A stretch of 39,598 nucleotides of DNA from contig JAHHHB010000065.1 in assembly GCA_019359545.1 (NCBI GenBank), positions 1-39,598 of the forward strand, in the 5' to 3' direction. The translations under genes and the position numbers were made by a program. Positions 33,180 to 39,598 of the stretch are shown here, in pieces (position 1 is the stretch's first letter; each line of letters opens with the position of its first letter). Under the pieces are notes generated by a model. That model was not told the origin of the DNA, ran no database searches, and worked only from the letters and a program-made list of their open reading frames with translations. This DNA is from Desmonostoc geniculatum HA4340-LM1. GTDB lineage: Bacteria; Cyanobacteriota; Cyanobacteriia; Cyanobacteriales; Nostocaceae.

Positions 33180-33773
33180 TTAGCTAGGACGCTGGATCTC
33201 AAAACGAAAAAACCATTGAGCAGGTTGAGAAATATTTTTACGATAAATTTCTATGTAAGCACTATATTGACCATTTTCAATCGGTTGACCACTAGGCCAG
33301 AATTTATTTATACTGCCACAAGGGTAACCACCTTCAAAAAAACAGTAGGGAGAACGTTTTTCAGTGTGATTGTAGATTTCATTGTCCTTCCCAGTATCTT
33401 GATTACTATTTCTAATAGAAATTTCAATTCTTTCAATACCGTCACCATCTTTAGTACCTTTGCTAGGGTCCCAGACTTTCACTTGGAAACATACTTCCCT
33501 CCTGAAGCGGGCTATGAGTGGGGTAGGATCGGGAGAATCTTCTTGAGCAACATTAGATTCTTCTGGAATTAGAATACTACCCTTAACAGTATTTGTATCA
33601 CCGCCAGGTTTTGGTCCTTTTAATCTTGGTTGATTTCCACAATGGGCCGAGTTTTTACTCTTATTCGTATCGGTAGTTGCTGTTACGAGATCAAACCTAA
33701 ACATAGGTAAAAGAATTAGACTTATAAAATATCCCGCCAAACAAAACCGATAAATAATATGTTGTTTTTTCAT
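33180..33773 (-). CDS. Unrecognised membrane-anchored or exported protein in the protease operon
   Basis: The 197-residue product has a hydrophobic segment at about 8-26 after MKKQHIIYR, a signal peptide or anchor. A Pro/Gly/Asn-rich linker (about 35-90) follows. A C-terminal region of about 100 residues looks like a beta-rich domain: REVCFQVKVWDPSKGTKDGD, GIERIEISIRNSNQ, ENGQYSAYIEIYRKN and AQWFFRFEIQ. The alternating strands and Cys pairs (PYCFFEGGYPCGS) suggest an extracytoplasmic Ig-like fold, but I recognise no family. It starts 3 bases after the protease stop, with GAGGATGAG overlapping that stop as ribosome binding site, so translation is coupled. It may be the surface partner or target of the protease protein. 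Confidence 0.75.
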   Translation of the reverse strand: MKKQHIIYRFCLAGYFISLILLPMFRFDLVTATTDTNKSKNSAHCGNQPRLKGPKPGGDTNTVKGSILIPEESNVAQEDSPDPTPLIARFRREVCFQVKVWDPSKGTKDGDGIERIEISIRNSNQDTGKDNEIYNHTEKRSPYCFFEGGYPCGSINKFWPSGQPIENGQYSAYIEIYRKNISQPAQWFFRFEIQRPS

Positions 33774-33776
33774 ATC

Positions 33777-35915
33777 TCATCCTCTTTTTATCAACTTGAT
33801 ATTATCTTCACAATACTTAACAATATTTTGGTTAAGAATATAGTCATTTGGTGCTTTTTCACCTTGATTCTTACAGGATAGGAAAGCTTCACTAGCTTTT
33901 TGGCTCATGTTTAAAAATTTTTCTGTATCTTCTCTACCAAGATGTAGTTTTGCATCTAGCCAATAGACTAAACCTAAATTAGAATACGCTTGCGCTAGTA
34001 ATCGATATTTTTTAGCTATCTTCAAAGGTTCGATAATTTCCTGAGTTATCTCAAAAGCTTTCTTTTGCCATTCTTCTGCTTTTTCGTACTGATAAAAATT
34101 TAATTCAGTGTCTCCCTTCAAATACCAGGCGTAGCCTAACCCAAGAGATGCTGCATACTTTGACCAGTCGTCATGCTGAGACTGTGGTAATTGTTTAAGA
34201 GCTTTTTCATAGGAGGCAATTGCTTTATTTAACTCTGCATCTCTATTTGACTCTGCATCTCTTTTTTTCTGAAGTTCAGAGCGTCTATTTGGAGCTACAC
34301 TCTTGAAATCTTTATCTATTTTATCTATTTCATCGTAGTACCATTCTGCACGGGTAAGATAAACGCTTCCCAGCCCAATATGTGGTTTGATGTATTCATT
34401 ATTGAGTTGAGTCGCGTTGTTAAATGATTCCTCTGCCTGCTTAGCATATTCCTTTGCAACATTCAGACTTATGTTGGAAGTTTTAGGCGAGTTTGCAGCA
34501 AACAAAGCAACTTGTCCTAAACAGTAATAGAAAACTTCTTGACCTTCTTCTCCTTCTCTCCACTCTTTTTCCAGGGTATTTGCTACCTGTTGAAAAAGAG
34601 CCTGAATTTTTATTTTATTTTGATCAGTATCAATATAACTTAAGTAAGTAATTAGCCAAAATAATGGTTTTACTTTGGAAAGCAAAACGTTTCCTATCTT
34701 TAGGTTATTCCTCACATCAATTAGAGTAGGCTTTCCAATTGGATCGCCTTTCAAATCAAATACATCAATGAAACCAGAACTCGCAGTTGAACTCGATTCA
34801 TTGTTAGGAAAAAAATAGAAACTTAGGGTAAAAATTTTATTGTTTTGGTTATCAGTTTCAGTTATGTAACCATAGAGAAGTAATTTAGCGTTAATTTTCT
34901 TCATCAATGATTTAAGCTTTTTTTCAAATCCTTCAATAGAGTCAGCATTAATGTATTTATTAGGTTTTGAAATCTCCCACGAAGACGTATCAATAATAGT
35001 TTGTTGCTTTTTTTGAGCCTCTAAACTCTTTATTAGCCATTCACTGAACATCTTACCATCGTTAGATATTTGCAATTTTCCATTGCGATTAATTGTTGCA
35101 AAATCAGTTACGGCGACATTATAAGTACCCGTCATTACCGGAGGATTGTGCCGTCGCCAAATATATAAACTAATAGTCAATAGAAAGATAATAGACAGAG
35201 AAAATAAAATAACGGGTTTTCGAGTCCAAAAAGGAGGGCTAACGATCTGAGTCCATTTTCGGTAAATCTTTTGATGAAACTTCTTATTCTCCTTTAATTT
35301 AGACAAAATTAGTTGCTGCTCATGTGGAGATGCTGTGAGTTCTTTGGGCTGAAATAGAAGAGGAATTGGTGTTGCACGACCTCCCAAATCCGAGCTTGTA
35401 TCTCTAGAAACACTAACAATGCCACAAACTTTACCTGTTCGCACATTAAGTAACGGTGAACCACTATAGCCTTCCTGAATATGACCTTCTTTCAGCTTCA
35501 GAACAATCACATCATCTTGAAAGCTCTTTCCTTCATACTTGGTAGTTGCAGAATCGCCACCAGAGTAAATTTCTGTACCATAACCTTGTGGATAACCAAA
35601 GGTGTACAGAGAGTCTCCTATCTGGGGAAAAGAGTTATCAAGATAGACACATTTATGAACAGGTGTTTTGCCCTCAATCTGCAAAAGAGCAATATCAACC
35701 GGTATTGGCACACGTAATCTGACTGTCGCTGTCAGTTCTTGCTTTCCTTCTCGACTTAACCAGAGAACCCCGACGTTATCACTTCCCTCAACGACATGGT
35801 AACAAGTTAGAATCCACCCACCAGGGGCTATGAAGAAACCTGTGCCAATTCCACTGGAGCTACTCAAGCGTACAGTACACTCTTGAAGCAATTTGTAGAG
35901 GTCTTGCCTAGCCAT
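33777..35915 (-). CDS. Trypsin-like serine protease with transmembrane segment and C-terminal helical repeats
   Basis: The 712-residue product has an S1 (trypsin/Deg-like) protease domain at about 5-195 with a complete triad: His40 in LTCYHVV, Asp74 in PVDIALLQ and Ser151 in QEGYSGSPL. No signal peptide precedes it. A single membrane helix spans about 235-253 (ILFSLSIIFLLTISLYIW). Residues 265-400 contain AVTDFATINRNGKLQISNDG and KINAKLLLYGYITETDNQNN, reminiscent of a TolB/FlgO-type N-terminal fold (inference). Residues about 430-700 are TPR-like helices (IASYEKALKQLPQSQ; KYRLLAQAYSNLGLVYWLDA). The topology suggests an internal protease and an external scaffold, or the reverse. It is the centre of a three-gene operon, with Trypco1 upstream (23-base gap, perfect AAGGAGGTGA site) and the exported protein downstream. 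Confidence 0.88.
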   Translation of the reverse strand: MARQDLYKLLQECTVRLSSSSGIGTGFFIAPGGWILTCYHVVEGSDNVGVLWLSREGKQELTATVRLRVPIPVDIALLQIEGKTPVHKCVYLDNSFPQIGDSLYTFGYPQGYGTEIYSGGDSATTKYEGKSFQDDVIVLKLKEGHIQEGYSGSPLLNVRTGKVCGIVSVSRDTSSDLGGRATPIPLLFQPKELTASPHEQQLILSKLKENKKFHQKIYRKWTQIVSPPFWTRKPVILFSLSIIFLLTISLYIWRRHNPPVMTGTYNVAVTDFATINRNGKLQISNDGKMFSEWLIKSLEAQKKQQTIIDTSSWEISKPNKYINADSIEGFEKKLKSLMKKINAKLLLYGYITETDNQNNKIFTLSFYFFPNNESSSTASSGFIDVFDLKGDPIGKPTLIDVRNNLKIGNVLLSKVKPLFWLITYLSYIDTDQNKIKIQALFQQVANTLEKEWREGEEGQEVFYYCLGQVALFAANSPKTSNISLNVAKEYAKQAEESFNNATQLNNEYIKPHIGLGSVYLTRAEWYYDEIDKIDKDFKSVAPNRRSELQKKRDAESNRDAELNKAIASYEKALKQLPQSQHDDWSKYAASLGLGYAWYLKGDTELNFYQYEKAEEWQKKAFEITQEIIEPLKIAKKYRLLAQAYSNLGLVYWLDAKLHLGREDTEKFLNMSQKASEAFLSCKNQGEKAPNDYILNQNIVKYCEDNIKLIKRG

Positions 35916-35919
35916 GCCC

Positions 35920-35929
35920 TCACCTCCTT
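35920..35929 (-). promoter_or_regulatory. Unusually strong ribosome binding site of the protease gene
   Basis: AAGGAGGTGA on the minus strand, almost fully complementary to the 16S 3' end, sits just before ATG 35915. Most genes in this window lack so complete a site, which suggests high or independently initiated translation of the protease. Confidence 0.8.
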
Positions 35930-35938
35930 AGCCCATTG

Positions 35939-36250
35939 CTACTTACTCCATTCCATCGTGATTTCCAGATTGGCTTTACCTGCTCCTTTGACGATCAAAG
36001 TTGTCAATTGACCTGACTCAACTGCCACTTCCAGACCCAATTTCACGCTTACTTTATCGGGTTGTACCGTTTGATTAATTTCCTTGAGAGTTATAGCCAG
36101 TTCGTTGGCTATAGACTTGATAGTATTGGTGACTTCTCGAAATGGTCTAGCCTGAAAAGCGACTCGTTGTTCACCAATAGATGTTGCTTCTACTTTGATA
36201 ACTGTACCGTCTGAAAGTTCTACTGGAATGATTTTTGTGGGGAGATCCAT
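35939..36250 (-). CDS. Trypco1 (trypsin-co-occurring, CU044_2847-type) domain protein
   Basis: The 103-residue, single-domain product begins IIPVELSDGTVIKVEATSIG, continues through AFQARPFREVTNTIKSIANE and the diagnostic DKVSVKLGLEVAVESGQLTT, and ends in KGAGKANLEITMEW. This matches the CU044_2847/Trypco1 family, named for its repeated occurrence next to trypsin-like proteases in predicted NTP-dependent and related conflict systems. Its molecular role is unknown. It may bind or gate the protease. It is the first gene of the operon, ending 23 bases before the protease gene. The ATG at 36250 is the only plausible start. Confidence 0.85.
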   Translation of the reverse strand: MDLPTKIIPVELSDGTVIKVEATSIGEQRVAFQARPFREVTNTIKSIANELAITLKEINQTVQPDKVSVKLGLEVAVESGQLTTLIVKGAGKANLEITMEWSK

Positions 36251-36474
36251 ACGGGTATTTTTAGATAACTTGCAGGCTCATTTTCAAAAACATCAAAGCA
36301 ATACCTCCTGAATAGCCTGACGCTCAATTACCTCTAGACATCGACAGATAGTCTTTCGGTTGTATCGCTAGACGGAAGTTGCAGCTAGAAAATTTGTGTG
36401 TGTTTTCTGAAAAAGCATAATAGTCGGAATTTTTATGTATATTAACCTGATTTTGTACGCCAATAAAAGATTTT

Positions 36475-36504
36475 CAATAAAAAAGGAGTCTAAATTAGAC
36501 TCCT
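36475..36504 (-). terminator. Terminator of ndhF
   Basis: On the minus strand AGGAGTCTA-ATT-TAGACTCCT, a perfect 9-bp stem with a 3-base loop, is followed by TTTTTTATT. It lies about 30 bases past the ndhF stop. It should separate ndhF transcription from the accessory operon and from ndhD. The operon's promoter should lie between 36251 and this site. Confidence 0.85.
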
Positions 36505-36534
36505 AAAAAACTTAGGGGCGGACAGCCGCTAAAA

Positions 36535-38643
36535 TCAAGTAACACCAAAAACGATCGCCAACCCCAAAACAGCCCCGAACACAATTAAGGCATAGAATTG
36601 AGCGCGACCGTTTTCTAAGTATTTCAGACCTTCACCACTAACGAGGGTGAAAAAACCTGTGAGGTTAACTGCACCATCGACAACGCGGAAGTCAACTTCC
36701 ATAACTTGTCTAGCCACGCGACGCAAGCCCAAGACAAAAACACGATGGTAAATGTCATCAAAGTACCACTTGTTGAGGGATAATTCGTAAAGTGGTTTGA
36801 TTTTAGCAGCGATCGCAGCTGGGTCAATTTTACCCCGCAAGTACATTAACAAAGCCAAGGTAATGCCAACCACGGAAATTGCCACTGAAGCACCCGCCAT
36901 AATATAAAACTCTGTCGGGTCGAACTCGGCAGCTTTTTCTAAAACTTCCGAGAGGGTTTCAGTGGGTGGAAAGACAAATTCCTCGAAGTAATTGGCAAAG
37001 GGAGTTCCTAGCAAACCAATCAAAATCGAAGGTACTGCCAAAACCGCTAAAGGCAGAGTCATTGTCCACGGCGACTCGTGAGGAGAGTCGCTGTGATGCC
37101 CGTGGGAGTCATGGGAGTCATGGGAATCATGATGGCCACCAGTTGCCGCCAATTCTCCTTTTTTCATTGCCCCAGGGCCAAAATTCGGCACTGGTTCTTC
37201 TGACTCTAATTCCAGGACAATTGTCGCTGCCTTATTGAGTTTTTCCTTGATTTTCTCGTCATTTCCCCGGAATTTGCCTTCAAATGTCATGAAGTACATT
37301 CTAAACATGTAAAAAGCAGTAATCCCGGCGGTTAGCCAGCCAATCAACCAGAGGAATGGGTTAGCTTGAAAAGCTTGTCCCAGAATTTCATCTTTTGACC
37401 AGAACCCAGCGAAGGGTGGGATACCAGAAATTGCCAAGCAACCAATTAAAAAGGTAGTTGCCGTGACTGGCATATATTTCCGCAGTCCTCCCATCATCCG
37501 CATATCTTGGGCTAAGGCCGGGTCGTGACCAACGACACCTTCCATACCGTGAATTACGGAACCTGAACCCAAGAACAGCATCGCTTTGAAATAAGCATGG
37601 GTCATCAGGTGGAATAGTCCAGCACTGTAGGAACCTATTCCCATTGCCATCACCATGTAACCGAGTTGGGAAATGGTGGAATAAGCCAAACCCTTTTTGA
37701 TGTCGTTTTGGGTAATGGCAATGCTTGCCCCCAAAAACGCCGTAAATGCCCCAGTAAAGGCAATAACGTTCATTGCTGCTGGGACATGTTCAAATACTGG
37801 GTACATCCGGGCTACCAGGAAAACACCCGCTGCCACCATTGTTGCCGCGTGAATCAAGGCAGAAATGGGGGTGGGGCCTTCCATTGCATCTGGTAGCCAG
37901 ACGTGGAGAGGGAATTGGGCAGATTTCGCCACTGGACCCAGGAAAACTAAAATCGCAAACAGGACAGCAAGCAAATTGCTGATGGAACCTGTTTCTACGA
38001 GTTGGGCTAGGCGATCGCCCATAATGTTAAAATCAAAGCTTCCCGTTGCCCAGAACAGCCCTAAAATTCCCAGCAAAAGACCAAAGTCGCCCACGCGGTT
38101 GGTTACAAATGCTTTTTGAGCGGCATCTGCTGCTGACTTGCGATCGTACCAAAAGCCGACCAGCAAGTAGGAACACATCCCGACAAGTTCCCAGAATATA
38201 TAAATCTGTACTAGGTTGGGGCTAAGCACCAGACCTAACATTGAAGAGCCAAACAAACTGAGATAAGCATAAAACCGCACGTAACCGGGATCGTGAGCCA
38301 TGTAGCCATCGGTATAAACCATGACTAATAAGGCTACTGTTGTCACAATCACCAGCATTAGGGCTGTCAGGTGGTCAACAGTGTAGCCCATGCTCAGGTG
38401 AAAATTGCCTGCCGCAGCCCACTCCAGAGTGTGGGTATAAGCCGGATGTCCTTGAACTTGACTCCACAACAAGGCAAACGACAGCGCCATAGCCGCTCCC
38501 ATTAGGGAGATAATGACTACAGCATTCAACTGCCGCAGGCCGTTTGTCACCTGATTCAACGAGATTAACCCTAGACCGACCAGCATTGCCCCGAAAAGAG
38601 GTAATACCGGAATCAGCCAGGCATACTGATAGATTACTTCCAT
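36535..38643 (-). CDS. ndhF: NAD(P)H-quinone oxidoreductase subunit 5 (NdhF, NdhF1 type)
   Basis: The product of about 702 residues starts at ATG 38643 (a GTG one codon upstream is less likely), giving MEVIYQYAWLIPVLPLFGAM. The antiporter-like core has FWELVGMCSYLLVGFWYDRK, then AFVTNRVGDFGLLLG, FPLHVWLPDAMEGPTPISAL and AYSTISQLGYMVMAMGIGSY. The long C-terminal lateral helix expected of subunit 5 follows. It is the distal proton-pumping subunit of thylakoid NDH-1L. An unusual His/Asp/Ser-rich loop (HHDSHDSHDSHGHH) lies at about residues 503-523. Length fits NdhF1 rather than the shorter NdhF3/F4. ndhD lies downstream on the same strand beyond a 5.2-kb insertion. Confidence 0.96.
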   Translation of the reverse strand: MEVIYQYAWLIPVLPLFGAMLVGLGLISLNQVTNGLRQLNAVVIISLMGAAMALSFALLWSQVQGHPAYTHTLEWAAAGNFHLSMGYTVDHLTALMLVIVTTVALLVMVYTDGYMAHDPGYVRFYAYLSLFGSSMLGLVLSPNLVQIYIFWELVGMCSYLLVGFWYDRKSAADAAQKAFVTNRVGDFGLLLGILGLFWATGSFDFNIMGDRLAQLVETGSISNLLAVLFAILVFLGPVAKSAQFPLHVWLPDAMEGPTPISALIHAATMVAAGVFLVARMYPVFEHVPAAMNVIAFTGAFTAFLGASIAITQNDIKKGLAYSTISQLGYMVMAMGIGSYSAGLFHLMTHAYFKAMLFLGSGSVIHGMEGVVGHDPALAQDMRMMGGLRKYMPVTATTFLIGCLAISGIPPFAGFWSKDEILGQAFQANPFLWLIGWLTAGITAFYMFRMYFMTFEGKFRGNDEKIKEKLNKAATIVLELESEEPVPNFGPGAMKKGELAATGGHHDSHDSHDSHGHHSDSPHESPWTMTLPLAVLAVPSILIGLLGTPFANYFEEFVFPPTETLSEVLEKAAEFDPTEFYIMAGASVAISVVGITLALLMYLRGKIDPAAIAAKIKPLYELSLNKWYFDDIYHRVFVLGLRRVARQVMEVDFRVVDGAVNLTGFFTLVSGEGLKYLENGRAQFYALIVFGAVLGLAIVFGVT

Positions 38644-38772
38644 CACTGACGCCTACTTTTAGAATTCTTGACTAGCGTGTCGGAACTGTTAACAATTGTG
38701 ACACACACCCTTTAGGATAAAATAACCCACCCAAAGCTGATTGGGTGGGGTATTAAGCATGGTTTTAGATTT

Positions 38773-38890
38773 GGGCATTGGGCATTGGGCATTAGGAAGG
38801 GGGAAAGGGAAAGGGGTAAGGGGGAAAGGTTAAATTTATCCCTTTACCCTTTACTCTTTAACCTTTTCCCCTACCTCCCCATCTCCCCCA
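38773..38890. repeat. GGGCATT heptamers followed by a GGGAAAGG / CCTTTACCC inverted stretch
   Basis: GGGCATT is repeated three times at 38773-38794. Purine-rich GGGGGAAAGGGAAAGGGGTAAG (in part) at about 38799-38829 is partly complementary to the pyrimidine-rich CCCTTTACCCTTTACTCTTT at 38841-38860. This can fold into a long imperfect hairpin between the ndhF start and the thioredoxin gene stop. No gene is present. Confidence 0.65.
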
Positions 38891-38916
38891 TCCCCATACC
38901 CCATGCCCCATTCCCA

Positions 38917-39303
38917 TCAAGCTGACTGACGCTCCAAGTCAACCGTTTTGGAACCCTTGTAGATTTTAGGGCAACTGCTGTAGCTGACTTTGATATCTTC
39001 TAAAGCTAGACGTAAATCTTCTCTGCCACGAAAACCTTCCAAGCGATGCCGAATGCTGCCATTTTCAATCAATAGTAGAGTGGGCAGTGATTTGAGCTTA
39101 TAAGTAGTAGACAATTTAAAATTTTGATCGGCGTTAACCACGACCAATTTAATTTCTTCGCCGCATTGGGCTTGAAATTGCAACAAAAGTGGGTGGATAA
39201 TCCGACACAACCCACACCAAGGGGCTTCAAAATTAACTAAAACAGGAATTGGAGATTCTAAAACTTCTTGAGTAAATGTCCGCTCACTAACCGACAACAC
39301 CAT
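38917..39303 (-). CDS. Thioredoxin-fold protein with WCGLC active site
   Basis: The 128-residue product begins VLSVSERTFTQEVLESPIPV, then NFEAPWCGLCRIIHPLLLQF. The redox Cys pair (Cys30, Cys33) is present, but the canonical Pro between them is Leu (CGLC). The cis-Pro block YKLKSLPTLLLIENG is normal. A basic tail of about 22 residues (KIYKGSKTVDLERQ) extends beyond the usual thioredoxin length. The CxLC change is expected to alter redox potential or partner choice, so calling it a general thioredoxin is unsafe. There is no signal peptide; it is probably cytosolic. A repeat array lies just past its stop. Confidence 0.88.
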   Translation of the reverse strand: MVLSVSERTFTQEVLESPIPVLVNFEAPWCGLCRIIHPLLLQFQAQCGEEIKLVVVNADQNFKLSTTYKLKSLPTLLLIENGSIRHRLEGFRGREDLRLALEDIKVSYSSCPKIYKGSKTVDLERQSA

Positions 39304-39389
39304 GACGCCTCTTGGATTATAGGGTTTTTATATCAAACTAGCTATCTATCTGCACTCAATTTATTTAGTGCTGAGTATCAAGTCCTGGA

Positions 39390-39432
39390 GCCACCTGCTC
39401 CATATTTCGTCTCCAAATATGGAGCAGGTGGC
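39390..39432. repeat. Perfect 18-bp-arm hairpin near the right edge
   Basis: GCCACCTGCTCCATATTT (39390-39407) is the exact reverse complement of 39415-39432, with a 7-base loop. It lies about 90 bases upstream of the divergent thioredoxin gene start. Sequence to the right (39433-39598) contains another small dyad (TCACCG..CGGTGA near 39480-39500) and no recognised gene. It may be the end of a transposable element or a structured RNA that continues outside the window. Confidence 0.6.
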
Positions 39433-39598
39433 GTAGCTGAGTGGAACTCCATAACTAAAGTTAGAGGATTGATTGACTCTCACCGGACTAAAGTCACGGT
39501 GATTCAAACTGTTGTTCCGAATCAGGCTAAAGCCATCATTCTCCACAGTTATCTTTCAAGGGATTAACCCTGTGGGACAGTCAAAAGTCCCCTACCGT

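Noticed and set aside
39268..39567. 99-codon plus-strand frame at the right edge
   Set aside because: It begins antisense to the thioredoxin gene and runs through the perfect hairpin. No protein family is recognised.
1..39598. HIP1 (GCGATCGC) octamers as specific operators
   Set aside because: They occur throughout coding and non-coding DNA and are a general feature of many cyanobacterial genomes, not local control sites.
38917..39598. Yfr1 small RNA near the thioredoxin gene
   Set aside because: Yfr1 often lies close to trxA in cyanobacteria, but its conserved ACTCCTCACAC core is not present here.

Overview
This window looks like chromosomal DNA from a filamentous, probably heterocyst-forming (Nostoc/Anabaena-like) cyanobacterium. 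The support is frequent GCGATCGC (HIP1) octamers, many 7-bp tandem repeats between genes, dispersed GAGACGCGAT..ATCGCGTCTC hairpins, several MITE-like elements, and typical cyanobacterial genes (PAM68, NDH-1 subunits NdhF and NdhD, a TIGR02450 Trp-rich protein, an LpxB-related glycosyltransferase). I did not identify a species. No tRNA, rRNA or CRISPR array was seen.

Layout. 0.1-4.5 kb: a C-terminally shortened HTH+AAA ATPase, rpsO and PAM68, a DAHP synthase gene with palindromes in its leader, and a small secreted basic protein. 4.6-9.3 kb: a MITE, a PDZ-only remnant of an HtrA protease, a Uma2 nuclease-like protein, an Ap4A phosphorylase and a CocE-type hydrolase with a 7-bp repeat inside its reading frame. 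9.4-13.4 kb: a repeat-rich stretch (63-bp minisatellite, 27-bp-arm hairpin), then a cupin, a cysteine hydrolase and a divergent amidohydrolase, possibly a small nitrogen-scavenging set. 13.4-20.2 kb: an ABC exporter, a MITE, the LpxB-related protein, a nupC pseudogene with its middle deleted, scpA, a small membrane protein and an SRPBCC protein. 20.5-29.6 kb: clpB, a second copy of the first MITE family, a truncated membrane protein, the Trp-rich protein, a second Uma2 protein, a large sensor histidine kinase and an Rpn-family nuclease.

29.7-38.6 kb is the most interesting part. ndhF and ndhD, usually neighbours in cyanobacteria, point the same way but are separated by about 5.2 kb of accessory DNA. 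On the same strand this holds a compact three-gene operon: a Trypco1 (CU044_2847-type) protein, a trypsin-like protease fused to a membrane segment and a helical repeat region, and an unrecognised membrane-anchored or exported protein. Next to it are a hicAB pair whose toxin carries a nonsense codon, and two copies of an antitoxin-like gene, one cut short by a MITE flanked by a 5-bp target duplication. Trypco1 plus trypsin-like protease is the signature of a class of predicted biological-conflict systems, so this operon is the best candidate for an under-described system.

The window closes with a thioredoxin-like gene (WCGLC active site) and a strong 18-bp-arm hairpin near the right edge.
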